Source: a virus. Taken from it: a stretch of DNA of 45,707 bases. A program made the translations under genes and the position numbers. Where the stretch lies: the IMG/VR virus record IMGVR_UViG_3300009149_000064, positions 1-45,707 of that record; one strand, written 5' to 3'. The notes under the pieces were generated by a model. It made no database searches and was not told the DNA's origin. It was given only the letters and a program-made list of their open reading frames with translations. Shown here piece by piece: positions 34,071-44,610 of this stretch. Position 1 is the stretch's first letter. Every line of letters begins with the position of its first letter.

Positions 34071-37000
34071 ATGGCCAAGAAAGAAAAACTGACACCTGGC
34101 ACTGATGTATTAAAAGAAGGCGCTTCCCAACTAGCCAGTGATAGAGCTAAACGCATCAGTAGTCTCCACAGATCAGTTGATGATCTCGTTCAAGACCAAA
34201 ACAAAAAGAGATTACAAGTTTCAAATGAGATCAGTTCGTTAACAAAAGAACAACAGAAATTAATGATGCAACTTGATATGGAAAGAAGTCAGTTTACAAG
34301 TGAAACAGCATCAGCATATTCAGGGGTTATCAAGGGATTAGGTAATACAATAAAACAACTATCTCTCGGTGTTAAAAATATTACTGTAGATACTGCTCAT
34401 GCATCATCACAAGCAATTAGCCAATATGGTAAAGCGATTAGCGAAGACATCAATGTAAATAAAACCAATACAATTGCTATGGCTCTTTCAAGAGCTACTC
34501 CATTGTTTGGTTATTTTGCTGCCAAGTTTGTAGAGACTGATGTCTTTAGAGATGCAGCAAGCAAAATCAAAAGTAAACTTGGAAGTGCTGTATCAGCTGG
34601 TCTATCAAAAGCTGGTGAGTCTGCTGCTGGTATATTTAAGAAAGGAAAAAAAGCAAAAGAAGAACACGGAATTCCAAAACTTCAGTCTGGTGGTTTCATT
34701 AAAGAAGGCGGTATGGTTCAAGTTCATGCCGCAGAAGTTATTACTCCAATTGATAAATTATTAGCAAACATGGATGAAGCCAAAAGTAAAGAGATTGCTA
34801 TGAGATTGGGTGCCAACTTACAAATAATGGCACAAACTATGAATAGAATGGAAACAGTTGTTGTTGAAAGAGATAAAACTCAAAAAAGTATAATATCTAC
34901 ATTCATTGATGAATTCCATAGAGCGAGAGACCCAAGGCGAGAAGATTGGCAAACAAGAATGCTTAAAGCTATATTAGAATTAAAAGTTGCAACGATAGGT
35001 ACAGCATCACAGTTGAGAATTGCATGGCAACGAACTCTTCTTCAACATCCTTCATTTAGAGCTATGTTGATGTTCGGGCAAACAATGAAGACCGTTCTGT
35101 CTGCTCCATGGAAAATGCTTTTTGGAATTAGGGGCGGATATGTATCAGAGGTTAGAGCAGCGACTAGAACAAGCAATGTATATATGAAAATGGTAAATCT
35201 TCTATCAATTCTATATACAGGAACTATGACAAGATTAGATAGAATTGCTCTTTTTACTAAAGCATCCGCAGAAGTTGCAGTTGGGCAATCAATAAGAGTC
35301 GGAACAGCTCTAACTTATACATGGTTTGATAAGATTCGTGAAAGAATGACAAGTAGGAGTATCCAATCAACAGGCGCTGCAGCGTTTGATGCAGTTATTG
35401 ATAATCTTGGTTTAGACAGACGAGCTCTGAAAGAAGCGGGAGTTACATCTCTTAGTGATATGTTTGGAATTGGAGTAATAGCAAAAGTCTTCAGATCTAT
35501 GGGTGTTACAAAAGAGAATCTTTCTGATCTTATGAAATACGACAAAAGAAAAGATGCACTTAAACAAGAAGCTGACACATTAAAAAAGAAAGCTGAGGAA
35601 GCAAAAACAAGAGGTGCAGGATTTTTTGGTGGAATGATGGGAAGAGCAAAAGATTATAAAGGAAAAGTAAAAGATAAAGCTTCTAGTATAGCAGAGAGCC
35701 TGGACACCTTAGTCAAACTTAAAAAAGATCAAGAAGAAAGAGAAGGTCCACACTCACCTAGTATGGCTGACAACATAAAGAAAACTGCACAAGCAACTGT
35801 ATCAAGTGTAAAAGAAAGATTCAAAACTGAAAGAAAAAAATTAAACCTTTTAGAAAAAATTAAAGTCAAAAGTTCGCAAACAACTGATTATCTTAAAGGC
35901 ATGGGTCAAAAACTCAAAAAATGGGGAAAGAGAATTGGAGGATGGATCCCTATTATTTTTCAAGCAATTATTAGTCTTCTTGGAAAAGGTTTTAAAAAAG
36001 GAGCAATGTTAGCGCATGGAGGAATGAGCGCTGCTGGAACTGCAATAGGAGCTGGGACCTCTTATGGATTTAGAGGACTAGGGAAAGTTGCTACTAAATT
36101 GAAATTGGGAAAAGTTGCTAAATTTGGCGGAAAAGTGGCAGGAAGAGCAGCCGGAATATTTACAGGTATTGCGATGGGCGGTTGGGATGCAGTCAGTGCT
36201 ATGAGGCACCCAGAAGAATTTGCTCAAAGCAGAATGATTTCTGGATTTGCTGCATTCTTAGGAGGAAAAGAAGGAGGATTTGCAGGGGCAAAACGTGGTG
36301 TACTGAAAGGAGGTGCGATTGGATTAGGAATTGGAGGGCCAATTGGTGGCGCTATCGGAGCAATAGCTGGAGGAATACTTGGATTTGTTGGAGGAAAAAA
36401 TCTTGCTGGAGTAATAAGAACAGAAGTAGATGCTATCAAAGATATGGTATCAGGAATTTGGAGAGTTGTAAAATATCCATTTAAAATTATAATAGAAGGT
36501 GTAAAAATTCTTTGGGTTTTAACAAAACATCTATATAAAAGATTGGATAACTGGTTATCAGGACCTGGATTCATTGGATATATATGGAGTATGATTAAGG
36601 GAGTATTTGGTTGGATACGTGACAAAATAGTATATGCGGTAGAATGGTGGAAAAGTCTTTTTAATGTAAAAAAAATACAAGAAGTGTTGATGATGTTCAT
36701 GCACCCATTTTCTGGCATAGTAACGGCAGTGAAAATGTTAGGTTCATGGATAGATAAAACAGTTTCTAACATACCAATTATTGGAAAACTGTATAAACTA
36801 TCTAAGAAATCTGTAGGTAAAATTGACAGTATGACTCTAGCAAAAGATTTGGACGAAGCGTTAGACAAAACTCTTCCAAAGCCAATAACAGTACCATCTA
36901 AATATAATTTAGATACTATACCAAAAGAAAGGATGCCACAAACTTCTGACTATCTTGCTGCTATTGCTGAAAAACACGCAAAACGAAGAGCAGCTGAACA

Positions 37001-37232
37001 AGAAATGGCTTCAAACATATCTAAAAAACAGACTGAAGACTTGAAAAAAGCTATGGAAGAAGGAGATAAAAATCAAAGACAAACGATGATAGCAACATCA
37101 AATTCTGTGATTAGTTCAAACGCACAAACGGTTACAAACATAAGTCAAGGTGGTGGAAATGGACCGCCTCATCAAGGATTCTCAACTGGTGGTGGATATG
37201 CAGCAAACACAACAATGGCAAATAACACTTAA
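34071..37232 (+). CDS. Tape measure-like tail protein (1053 aa)
   Basis: This 1053-residue protein has N-terminal helical segments, the tape-measure signature Q-S-G-G-F-I-K-E-G-G ... V-H-A-A-E-V-I-T-P at about 205-227, charged coiled coils, and a long glycine/alanine/isoleucine-rich hydrophobic stretch near 745-785 that is likely to cross or enter a membrane. Tail-length proteins show this mix. It stands after the HExxH gene and before the baseplate/tube protein. If it sets tail length, its size predicts a tail of roughly 150 nm at 1.5 angstrom per residue (family rule, not measured here). Confidence 0.75.
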   Translation: MAKKEKLTPGTDVLKEGASQLASDRAKRISSLHRSVDDLVQDQNKKRLQVSNEISSLTKEQQKLMMQLDMERSQFTSETASAYSGVIKGLGNTIKQLSLGVKNITVDTAHASSQAISQYGKAISEDINVNKTNTIAMALSRATPLFGYFAAKFVETDVFRDAASKIKSKLGSAVSAGLSKAGESAAGIFKKGKKAKEEHGIPKLQSGGFIKEGGMVQVHAAEVITPIDKLLANMDEAKSKEIAMRLGANLQIMAQTMNRMETVVVERDKTQKSIISTFIDEFHRARDPRREDWQTRMLKAILELKVATIGTASQLRIAWQRTLLQHPSFRAMLMFGQTMKTVLSAPWKMLFGIRGGYVSEVRAATRTSNVYMKMVNLLSILYTGTMTRLDRIALFTKASAEVAVGQSIRVGTALTYTWFDKIRERMTSRSIQSTGAAAFDAVIDNLGLDRRALKEAGVTSLSDMFGIGVIAKVFRSMGVTKENLSDLMKYDKRKDALKQEADTLKKKAEEAKTRGAGFFGGMMGRAKDYKGKVKDKASSIAESLDTLVKLKKDQEEREGPHSPSMADNIKKTAQATVSSVKERFKTERKKLNLLEKIKVKSSQTTDYLKGMGQKLKKWGKRIGGWIPIIFQAIISLLGKGFKKGAMLAHGGMSAAGTAIGAGTSYGFRGLGKVATKLKLGKVAKFGGKVAGRAAGIFTGIAMGGWDAVSAMRHPEEFAQSRMISGFAAFLGGKEGGFAGAKRGVLKGGAIGLGIGGPIGGAIGAIAGGILGFVGGKNLAGVIRTEVDAIKDMVSGIWRVVKYPFKIIIEGVKILWVLTKHLYKRLDNWLSGPGFIGYIWSMIKGVFGWIRDKIVYAVEWWKSLFNVKKIQEVLMMFMHPFSGIVTAVKMLGSWIDKTVSNIPIIGKLYKLSKKSVGKIDSMTLAKDLDEALDKTLPKPITVPSKYNLDTIPKERMPQTSDYLAAIAEKHAKRRAAEQEMASNISKKQTEDLKKAMEEGDKNQRQTMIATSNSVISSNAQTVTNISQGGGNGPPHQGFSTGGGYAANTTMANNT

Positions 37233-37247
37233 CAATAAGGAGATAAA

Positions 37248-38534
37248 ATGGCTGAAGAAGTAACGAAATTAGATCCATTCAAAGGTATATATGGATTACC
37301 ACCTAAAAGTCATGTGAGCGATGATATGATTATTAATAGTATGCCAACGATGGAAATTTATCCTGGCACACCTTATTTCTCAGAAGGATTATCTTTATTT
37401 AGAGTTAATACAAATTGGCCCGCATATCATGCTCTTCTTGCTAGTCAGGGATTTTCAACACCCACCGGACCAATCAAACTAGCTTTTATTGCTGATAACT
37501 TTCCAACAGATACATTTACAAATGATTATGGAGAAACTTTTTTACAAAAATTTACAGACGTGGCTTCACAAGGATTGGCTGAAATAGTACAAATGACTGG
37601 ACAAAGAAGGGGAACAGATGCTTTAAAAGAGATGGGGAAATTTGGAGCATCGGCAGGAAAAGATATAGGCGGAGTTATAGGGAAAATAATAGAGAGTGCA
37701 GGCGGAGGAGTCTCTTCTGCGGGAACAGGATTAGAGAAGCTAATAGCCGGAGGTGAAGGTACAGAAGGTGTTAGAGGAATGATGGGAAATGCTGGCACTA
37801 TCCTTAATAAAATGGTTGCTGGTCATAGAGTTGACTTTCCAATGATATGGAGAAATAGCGGTTTTACTCCATCATATACAGCAACAGTAAGATTATACAA
37901 TCCAAATCCATCTAGCGAGACATCTACAAATCAATATATCATTGGTCCTCTAGCTGTTATTTTATGTCTTGGTCTGCCACAAAGTGATGATGGGCTAACA
38001 TATAATTGGCCATTCTTTCATAGAATAGTAGCAAAGGGTATTTATGATCTTAATCCAGCAATGATTACAAACATCACAGTTATCAAAGGAGGAGATCAAC
38101 AACAAATAGCGTATAATCAACGTCTTGGAATTGTTGATGTTAGAATTGATATTGGAAGTTTATATACAAGTATGTTAGCCGAGGGAAAAGGAGTACAAGC
38201 TACAAATCGACCTACATTAAGAAAATACCTTAATTCTCTTAAACAAACTGACACAACATTATATCAAACAAGAGAGCAGATGAGAACGCAAGGTAGACTT
38301 ATTTCTGGAGCAAACAGAGAAGGTGAGGTAATTCGTGTTGCTTCTTCAGCGAGTGAAGAAAGACAAAGACTGATAGCTAAAAATGATGCTGTAAGAAGAA
38401 GACTTCCCCCAACAGTTTCACAGATAGTACAATCAACTAGAGTTCCAACATCAGTAGTTGCTACGGAAGCAATCCTTATAGCAGAAACGCCACCAGACTT
38501 TTTGGCTGATGATGATCTAGGTGTGATTGTTTAA
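37248..38534 (+). CDS. Baseplate/tail tube-associated protein, gp48/gp54-like
   Basis: This 428-residue protein contains F-P-M-I-W-R-N-S-G-F-T-P-S-Y, then V-R-L-Y-N-P-N-P and I-I-G-P-L-A-V-I-L, the layout I associate with T4 gp48/gp54-type proteins that cap the baseplate and start the tail tube. Residues about 115-180 are Gly/Ala-rich. AAGGAG precedes it. Its stop overlaps by four bases the stop of the convergent minus-strand gene. Confidence 0.5.
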   Translation: MAEEVTKLDPFKGIYGLPPKSHVSDDMIINSMPTMEIYPGTPYFSEGLSLFRVNTNWPAYHALLASQGFSTPTGPIKLAFIADNFPTDTFTNDYGETFLQKFTDVASQGLAEIVQMTGQRRGTDALKEMGKFGASAGKDIGGVIGKIIESAGGGVSSAGTGLEKLIAGGEGTEGVRGMMGNAGTILNKMVAGHRVDFPMIWRNSGFTPSYTATVRLYNPNPSSETSTNQYIIGPLAVILCLGLPQSDDGLTYNWPFFHRIVAKGIYDLNPAMITNITVIKGGDQQQIAYNQRLGIVDVRIDIGSLYTSMLAEGKGVQATNRPTLRKYLNSLKQTDTTLYQTREQMRTQGRLISGANREGEVIRVASSASEERQRLIAKNDAVRRRLPPTVSQIVQSTRVPTSVVATEAILIAETPPDFLADDDLGVIV

Positions 38535-39643
38535 CATACGGAATTTCTTAATATGATAGTTAAATAGTAGGCAAGATATAAATTGATTAAAAATTGTGTT
38601 TGAGAGGTAACGCTGTAATACTGTTTGGTATAACCGAACTCATCAATTAACTTCAGAAGAAGTAAATTAACTTGTTGTTTAAAATAAATTCTCATTCTAG
38701 TTCTCTTCAATGACATTAGTTGTCGTACATAAGTATGATAATCTTTCCCGCATAATGATTTAGCACTTTTCAAATCTTTAATAAATAATTTTAAAATAAG
38801 TCTTATATCATCAGAGTATTTTGTATTGTTTAATTTACCAACAATTTGTGTAGCAAGAGACGAACTTATCTTAACCAACCTTCTTGCTTCTTCTTGAGCT
38901 TTATGATCGACATATCTATAAACAGTAATTTTCTTTGTAACATCATCAATGACTTTATTTGCTTTTTCTCCTGACTGTTTTTGATATGCATTTTCATCAT
39001 CTTCATCGGGTAACTCTTCAGTTTTAATTCCCTGTCCTTCTTCATTCGCTCTATAATATGTTTGAGCAAAACTCTTTATACTTTGAGATACTCTATGACG
39101 ACTCTCCTGCATAAATGAAGAAATCGAATCTAAATCTCCATTTCTCAATCCCCTCGTCCATTTTTTAATCATTTGTTGTGCCATAAAATATAATGCATTA
39201 GGGATAGTTTTCTCTCTAGCAAACAAGTGAGTTTTAGTTAGGATTTCAAGCGCATACTTAAAAGTATCATCGTTGCAATACTTAAAATGTTTATGCATAA
39301 GATTAGCATAGTGCCGAACAACGTAAAAAATCATTAAATATTGATATGTAGTTTTGTCTCTTTTTTTAAGAAAATACTCTATTAGAAAAACATAAAAGTT
39401 AGCAAGTGGTTGTGTCTGAGTTGCAAATTTTGCTTCCTTTCTTCCTTTCCACCTTCTCTTTGTAAACTCTCTTATATCTTTTTCAGTTAATCCAGACAAT
39501 TTTAAATACTCATAATAATACTTTTTTAGATCCGGATAATAACATGGTTCAGCCAACGAACTTAAAGTTTTTGCTACAACTTTAGCCGTAAGAGACTTTA
39601 TTTGAGCGTCTTTTATTTTAGCTTTTTTTAGTAATTGTTCCAT
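38531..39643 (-). CDS. Conserved virion-module protein, unknown (370 aa)
   Basis: A 370-residue, helix-rich, lysine/tyrosine-rich protein at the 3' end of the minus-strand baseplate block, next to the gp6-like gene. A low-complexity acidic linker (about 205-225) separates two helical halves. No domain or membrane segment was clear. It ends tail-to-tail with the plus-strand block, with a 4-base overlap of stops and no terminator visible. Its start is six bases after the gp6-like stop. Confidence 0.6.
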   Translation of the reverse strand: MEQLLKKAKIKDAQIKSLTAKVVAKTLSSLAEPCYYPDLKKYYYEYLKLSGLTEKDIREFTKRRWKGRKEAKFATQTQPLANFYVFLIEYFLKKRDKTTYQYLMIFYVVRHYANLMHKHFKYCNDDTFKYALEILTKTHLFAREKTIPNALYFMAQQMIKKWTRGLRNGDLDSISSFMQESRHRVSQSIKSFAQTYYRANEEGQGIKTEELPDEDDENAYQKQSGEKANKVIDDVTKKITVYRYVDHKAQEEARRLVKISSSLATQIVGKLNNTKYSDDIRLILKLFIKDLKSAKSLCGKDYHTYVRQLMSLKRTRMRIYFKQQVNLLLLKLIDEFGYTKQYYSVTSQTQFLINLYLAYYLTIILRNSVC

Positions 39644-39649
39644 ATTTTA

Positions 39650-42130
39650 TTATGCCACCCTAACTGTAATATCTTCTTCTCTAAAGAATACATACTCAGG
39701 ACCATATCGTAGCAATTGATCTTCTGTTAAATTTTTCAATTCAAAATTAAAGAATATACTTGTTTCGGGTTTTTTCAAACGACAATGACTAACACCTTCG
39801 ATCCCCTGAACTACATCAATAATTTCTGATCTATATATAGTTGTATTAGTTCCAAACCTACCTTCAAACGCCTCAAAAAGAGTTTCACGAACAGTATTAA
39901 CGAATGACGCAAGAGTCCCGCTGAAGGTCGCAGATCTAAATACCTCAACTTCAATCTGTAATGGAATTGTATAAATTGGTAGAGGGATCCATCCTCGTTC
40001 AGAATAAATATAATTTTCTCCCTCATCGGTAACGTATGTAATTGTATCAGCAACAGGTTCTTGATAAACAAAAGTCAAAGCTGTAGAGTCAGTACATTTT
40101 ATAATATCATCTTGTTGCGGATCATTCCCCTCACATGGAGAATATATAAATCTATCATTCTCATTACAACTTGTCGGGACTGTTTCCACAAGATCCACAA
40201 CTGGTACCATTGTAGGTTCATTAAGAAGCATATTAGACAGAATTCCATCTGTATTTGTAAACTTAATATTTGTAAAGTCAGTTAACATTCTAGCATCAGT
40301 TAAATCCATTGAAGAAAGTAATGTCTGTAAAACTTCTAACTCAAAATCTCTTTGATTAATACTATCATAATACTCTTTCTCAATTACAGGGACATCAAAT
40401 ACAATTATCGCTGTACTATCATCCTGAACATTTGATCTCATAAACGTACTTAAATCAGCCCTGAATGTAATTTTATTGGAATATGTGGCTACTGGATTTC
40501 CGCCAGGTTCTGAAATTGTAATATTATAAGTTTGTTCGCCAAGAGGAATATTTGTGTATGGATCAAACGTATAGACAAAATATCCGCTCGTTGAATCATT
40601 AGCCATTGGATATAAAATTCCACTTGATTCAATCTCCATCTCACATGTTGCTAAATCAGCATCTACTTCTGTTGATTTATAATGTAATGTAAATGTTCCT
40701 TCGGTTCCACTTCTCTCAACCTCAAGAAGATCAGCATAAATATCATATGTAGAAACATAACTTGTTTCAAGCGCTGGAACAACTTCTAATGCTAAAACTA
40801 TATATTCATAAATACCAACTGTATTATTAGTATCAACAGTAATATCGAACAATGTATAATACCAACTATCTCCAATTTGAATTAACGTATCTCTATCAAT
40901 TCTGGTCTGAGATGAAGGAATTGTAAACACAGCATTCCTAGTTGGAACTAAATTGTCAATTTCTGTAACACCAGTACCGAACACAAGACCGCTGAATAAT
41001 TCAATTTCATTTACTTGAAGATCCGATCTTTTTAATACAGGTAATGAGTTTTGAGCAATTGGACTATTTGGAACAATAACATTAATATTTTTATAATCAT
41101 TTTCAGTAACTAATCTATGTAAAGCTGTAAGTGATGCAATTGAATTACTTCTTATTTCTTCTAAAGATTCTTCATCACTACCACCAAAAGCAGGAGAAGC
41201 ATTGATAACATCATAAGAAACAACTTGATTAGTACCAGCCAATGTTGTAACATAAATACTTTGTCCACTTCTTATTGACCCTGCAATAACATTTCCATCT
41301 TCACCTTTGGTTATTTCAGTTGTTACTAAAACCGATGAACCAGGCGTTGGTTGAACTCCAATCAATCCATTACCAAAAGTCAACCTACGACCTGTGTCTG
41401 TTCGTCTTGAGACATACCCTGTATCTGTTGCGCTCATAAGAAACAAACTTGGAAACTCTGTCCATATTGTATAACCCGCGCTTCCTGGCGCTTTTATTTC
41501 AACTACAAGACCTGCAACTTCACCATCAACTAATACATCTAAAGTTACAAATTGATATTCTTGCACATCATTATCAATTTGATATTCTTGAACTACTTCT
41601 TTCACTTGAAGCAATGGAAGAACAAAACTAAAATCTTCAGTCGTTACGTCAACCGGTAAATTAAATTTTTTATTACCTTCGACAACTTCAATTGCTACAC
41701 TTGCGTTACCTGTTACTGTTATCGTGGTTGTATAATAAGTTCTGAACTCGACTTCCCCATCAGCTGTAAAAACAAAACTGTCAGGTATTGAAAATACAGT
41801 TAATAGATCATCAAATCCAAAAGGTATAGTTATTAGAACATTACCTGCGGCAGGAGTAGCTTCTCTTGTATCATAACCAAGAAACGCTGAAAGATTTAGA
41901 ATTGATTCTGGGAGTTGTGCTTTTGTAAGGAAGAATTCCCTATAAGCTGAAATTTGATAGAATAATAAGTTTCCTGTTAGCGTTGAAACTGTATCAATCA
42001 TGAAAGAAAGGAATGACGATTTCGTTAGATCTACATTCTCCAATTCTAAATACGCTTGAACTTGCGCTGCTATCTGTTCTCTAATACTATCTCTAGACAG
42101 ATATATTTGACTTGATAATGAATCAGTCAT
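39650..42130 (-). CDS. 6: Baseplate wedge protein, gp6/J-like
   Basis: This 826-residue protein belongs to the baseplate J/gp6 group. The N-terminus is helical, the central domain is beta-rich, and A-F-G-G-S-D-E-E-S-L-E-E-I-R followed by A-L-H-R-L-V-T-E-N-D-Y (about 312-345) is the family hallmark. It is longer than T4 gp6 (about 660) by an added C-terminal beta region. It should form the wedge ring that holds the tail fibres. Its start lies ten bases after the stop of the preceding structural gene. Confidence 0.85.
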   Translation of the reverse strand: MTDSLSSQIYLSRDSIREQIAAQVQAYLELENVDLTKSSFLSFMIDTVSTLTGNLLFYQISAYREFFLTKAQLPESILNLSAFLGYDTREATPAAGNVLITIPFGFDDLLTVFSIPDSFVFTADGEVEFRTYYTTTITVTGNASVAIEVVEGNKKFNLPVDVTTEDFSFVLPLLQVKEVVQEYQIDNDVQEYQFVTLDVLVDGEVAGLVVEIKAPGSAGYTIWTEFPSLFLMSATDTGYVSRRTDTGRRLTFGNGLIGVQPTPGSSVLVTTEITKGEDGNVIAGSIRSGQSIYVTTLAGTNQVVSYDVINASPAFGGSDEESLEEIRSNSIASLTALHRLVTENDYKNINVIVPNSPIAQNSLPVLKRSDLQVNEIELFSGLVFGTGVTEIDNLVPTRNAVFTIPSSQTRIDRDTLIQIGDSWYYTLFDITVDTNNTVGIYEYIVLALEVVPALETSYVSTYDIYADLLEVERSGTEGTFTLHYKSTEVDADLATCEMEIESSGILYPMANDSTSGYFVYTFDPYTNIPLGEQTYNITISEPGGNPVATYSNKITFRADLSTFMRSNVQDDSTAIIVFDVPVIEKEYYDSINQRDFELEVLQTLLSSMDLTDARMLTDFTNIKFTNTDGILSNMLLNEPTMVPVVDLVETVPTSCNENDRFIYSPCEGNDPQQDDIIKCTDSTALTFVYQEPVADTITYVTDEGENYIYSERGWIPLPIYTIPLQIEVEVFRSATFSGTLASFVNTVRETLFEAFEGRFGTNTTIYRSEIIDVVQGIEGVSHCRLKKPETSIFFNFELKNLTEDQLLRYGPEYVFFREEDITVRVA

Positions 42131-42140
42131 CCTTTATCTC

Positions 42141-42812
42141 CTAACAAACTAAAGGATCTCTTGGCGGATAATAGAATCCAACTCTACTATCAAATAAACC
42201 CTTTAATATTTTTCTAAGATTTGAATCTTTATATAATAATCTGCTCATAAATTGTGAGTCTGCTAGCGTGTGTATGTTTTTATCATATTCAACAAACGAA
42301 TATATATTTTCAACTTGAGCATCAACAGATGGAAGAGTTTCGCTTTGAAATACCTGACATTTTATCTTCCAAAAACGCTTATCTGTATTTGGATGAATTT
42401 CAACACCTGATACAATATATAGGGGGTATGTGTCATTAGTAGGTCTTAAAAATTCTTGCTCTAATTTAATAATATCATTTGGATATGGTTTGAAATTATA
42501 TGAGCTTGGAAAAACAAATGTTACTTCAGTATCTTTATTGTATCCGAACTCTTGACCATCAAATTGAACATTTATGTCCTCAGTATAATAGATTGGGAGA
42601 AGCAAAATTTTATTTCGTTTAATTCCGGTTAAAGTTCCCACTTGTTCGTATGCACCACCCATAATATCTTCATCTTCCCAAATTGTGTCATCAATATTTA
42701 AATTATAATATGTAACTAAAAACGATATGACATGTTTACTATAATATTCATATACTAAATTTTGATACTCATGAATATAGTCATAAATACGTGAGTAATG
42801 TTGTATCGTCAT
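42141..42812 (-). CDS. Virion structural protein, unknown (223 aa)
   Basis: A 223-residue protein with G-G-A-Y-E-Q-V-G, then K-I-L-L-L-P-I-Y and F-L-R-P-T-N-D, the pattern of structural proteins that recur beside gp6 and gp25 in large T4-related phages. It is mostly beta-rich with a helical N-terminus. No activity is known. The upstream gene's stop abuts its start. Confidence 0.6.
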   Translation of the reverse strand: MTIQHYSRIYDYIHEYQNLVYEYYSKHVISFLVTYYNLNIDDTIWEDEDIMGGAYEQVGTLTGIKRNKILLLPIYYTEDINVQFDGQEFGYNKDTEVTFVFPSSYNFKPYPNDIIKLEQEFLRPTNDTYPLYIVSGVEIHPNTDKRFWKIKCQVFQSETLPSVDAQVENIYSFVEYDKNIHTLADSQFMSRLLYKDSNLRKILKGLFDSRVGFYYPPRDPLVC

Positions 42813-43960
42813 TATTTTTTCAATCCTTGTTTTCTGTTTATCTCTTGAGCTTTTCTAACTTCAGCTCTCAGCAACCCTTCAAATTTTATTTTTGCTTCAA
42901 CCTCTCTCTGTTTCCAATCTTCTAATAATTTATATACTTTCTTTTTACATTTAATTGGATCTTTTGCTTTGTTGCATGTCCCCAAACTTTTATTTAAAAT
43001 ACCAACGACATATTTTGCTGACTCATATGAGCACCTACCATAACAAACATTTCTCGGATATTTGTTTTGTTGAACACACTTGGTCATACAAGTAAAACTA
43101 TATTTTTTTACTAGATAATTAATTAAATCATTGAAGAATGGAATGGGGACAATCCACAGTCCCATATATAAAATTTGTCGTGCTAGCTTTTCTTTCTTTG
43201 GATCAATCTTAGGTGGCTCAATATTATATTCATCTTCTTTTAATATATCATGATAAAGTTCTATATGATTTCTAAAGCTTATTTTTTCTCTTATTGCAGA
43301 ATTTTCAGATATCATTTTAATAAGATGTGTTTTAGGTATTTGATAGCTAGCAGCAAGTTGTTGTGCTTTCTTAGCAGCTGCTTTTCTAGCTTTTAATTCT
43401 GTACCAAGTTTGGCTTGACTTAGTTTAATCATAAGAGACTGCAAACGTCTTGACCATTTAATGTATTCTTTTTGAAGAGCCTTTTCACATTTAGTAGCAT
43501 TCTCAAATTGAGAACACTTACTCATTTCAGAACGAATCTCATTTACGATACGTCTTGCCCCTTCAACTTTACACTCAGCTTTACAGATTTTTTTCGCAGT
43601 TGAAAGTGGAAACTTTTTAATACATGCTAAGTTACATGTATCTGTTGCTTTTCTATAAAGATATAAAATAAACATAGCAGTAGGAGGTCCTGCTAACATC
43701 GATGTTCCATAAACCATTCCAGCAATAGCAGCAATACCATATTTTAAAAATTTTGAAAACTTTCCTTCAAAATCTCTAATACTTTCAGTAACCGTAAGAG
43801 ATATAACTTCTTCATAAGTCAACTCAGTAACCATATCACATAATCTAAGATGTTCTTTGAATGTAAGTTTGTCTTTTATAAGTTGACTATCTAGAGCAAT
43901 ATCAAGCAAATATTGTCTCCCGACTTCTTTAAGTATTTTTCTATCTTGTTCTGTAATCAT
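42812..43960 (-). CDS. Membrane-anchored protein with duplicated twin CX3C cysteine module
   Basis: This 382-residue protein has a hydrophobic segment at about 72-101 and two copies of the same cysteine pattern. The first is C109-x3-C113-x12-C126-x3-C130-x18-C149-x8-C158. The second, near residues 290-340, is C-x3-C-x10-C-x3-C-x18-C-x8-C. The matching x18 and x8 spacings indicate an internal duplication. The twin CX3C arrangement resembles disulfide-linked helical hairpins (as in small Tim proteins), though no homology is claimed. A virion or envelope role is inferred from its place between gp25-like and gp6-like genes. Confidence 0.65.
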   Translation of the reverse strand: MITEQDRKILKEVGRQYLLDIALDSQLIKDKLTFKEHLRLCDMVTELTYEEVISLTVTESIRDFEGKFSKFLKYGIAAIAGMVYGTSMLAGPPTAMFILYLYRKATDTCNLACIKKFPLSTAKKICKAECKVEGARRIVNEIRSEMSKCSQFENATKCEKALQKEYIKWSRRLQSLMIKLSQAKLGTELKARKAAAKKAQQLAASYQIPKTHLIKMISENSAIREKISFRNHIELYHDILKEDEYNIEPPKIDPKKEKLARQILYMGLWIVPIPFFNDLINYLVKKYSFTCMTKCVQQNKYPRNVCYGRCSYESAKYVVGILNKSLGTCNKAKDPIKCKKKVYKLLEDWKQREVEAKIKFEGLLRAEVRKAQEINRKQGLKK

Positions 43961-43963
43961 TTT

Positions 43964-44407
43964 TTATGTCCCCGATGATGTATCAAAAAACTTAAAATAC
44001 GCTTCTTCGTCAATAACCACTTCTAACTGCCCAGTCTCTCCCTCATATCTAACATCAACAGATATGTTAAACCCTTTACGACTTGGAAGAATGGTTACTT
44101 CAATGCCTTCAATTGATGCTCGATCATCATATTTTAATAGCGTATCAATCACCTCAGTTTTTATTCTTTCTAATGTGTCGTCATCAGCAGGTTCAAAAAT
44201 AAGTTTGTAAATATCGCTGCCGTATTCCGGATCAAATTGATAACTTCTTCTTGGAGTAATTAATATGTTATTCCAAGAAGAAAGAATAACTTCAAGATCA
44301 GAGATTCTTCTAAAATCTCCATAGCTTGCAATTACCGATTGATAATCTGCAAGTTTAGAATTAGATCCAGCAACACTTTGATTAAATCTACTAAGTAGAT
44401 CAGCCAT
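43964..44407 (-). CDS. 25: Baseplate wedge protein, gp25-like
   Basis: This 147-residue protein matches the gp25/lysozyme-like fold family of contractile tails, with Y-G-S-D-I, F-E-P-A-D and the closing beta strands F-N-I-S-V-D-V-R-Y. T4 gp25 joins the wedge to the sheath and is found in all contractile tail systems. It starts 11 bases downstream of the 63-residue gene's stop and is followed at once by the twin-CX3C gene. Confidence 0.85.
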   Translation of the reverse strand: MADLLSRFNQSVAGSNSKLADYQSVIASYGDFRRISDLEVILSSWNNILITPRRSYQFDPEYGSDIYKLIFEPADDDTLERIKTEVIDTLLKYDDRASIEGIEVTILPSRKGFNISVDVRYEGETGQLEVVIDEEAYFKFFDTSSGT

Positions 44408-44418
44408 AATTTACCCCA

Positions 44419-44610
44419 TTATTTTTTTGTTTCTTCCTCAATACGCTTTTGTTTTTCTTCTTCTAATCTAGACTTCCACTTCATATAATCTTGAAATCTC
44501 TTGAAAGGCATCATACAAACTTCTATATATGATTGTTTACTCATTTCCATACATGCATATATGGTTTCATTAATTTCATCTTTATAATCTACCAATTCAC
44601 TATGCTTCAT
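44419..44610 (-). CDS. Small helical protein in the baseplate block (63 aa)
   Basis: A 63-residue, strongly helical, charged protein with two cysteines 12 residues apart. It overlaps the end of the gp26-like gene by 11 bases and precedes the gp25-like gene. T4 has small assembly factors at a similar place, but no sequence match is visible. Function unknown. Confidence 0.6.
   Translation of the reverse strand: MKHSELVDYKDEINETIYACMEMSKQSYIEVCMMPFKRFQDYMKWKSRLEEEKQKRIEEETKK

Noticed and set aside
36182-36484. A Cys/Arg/Trp-rich plus-strand frame within the tape measure gene.
   Set aside because: Out-of-frame reading of Gly/Ala-rich codons (GGA read as a different phase); no start signal.
36224-36868. 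A 214-codon open frame on the minus strand inside the tape measure gene.
   Set aside because: It lies wholly opposite a protein with clear tape-measure features; it has no ribosome site and a low-complexity Pro/Ile-rich product typical of antisense reading of Gly-rich codons.
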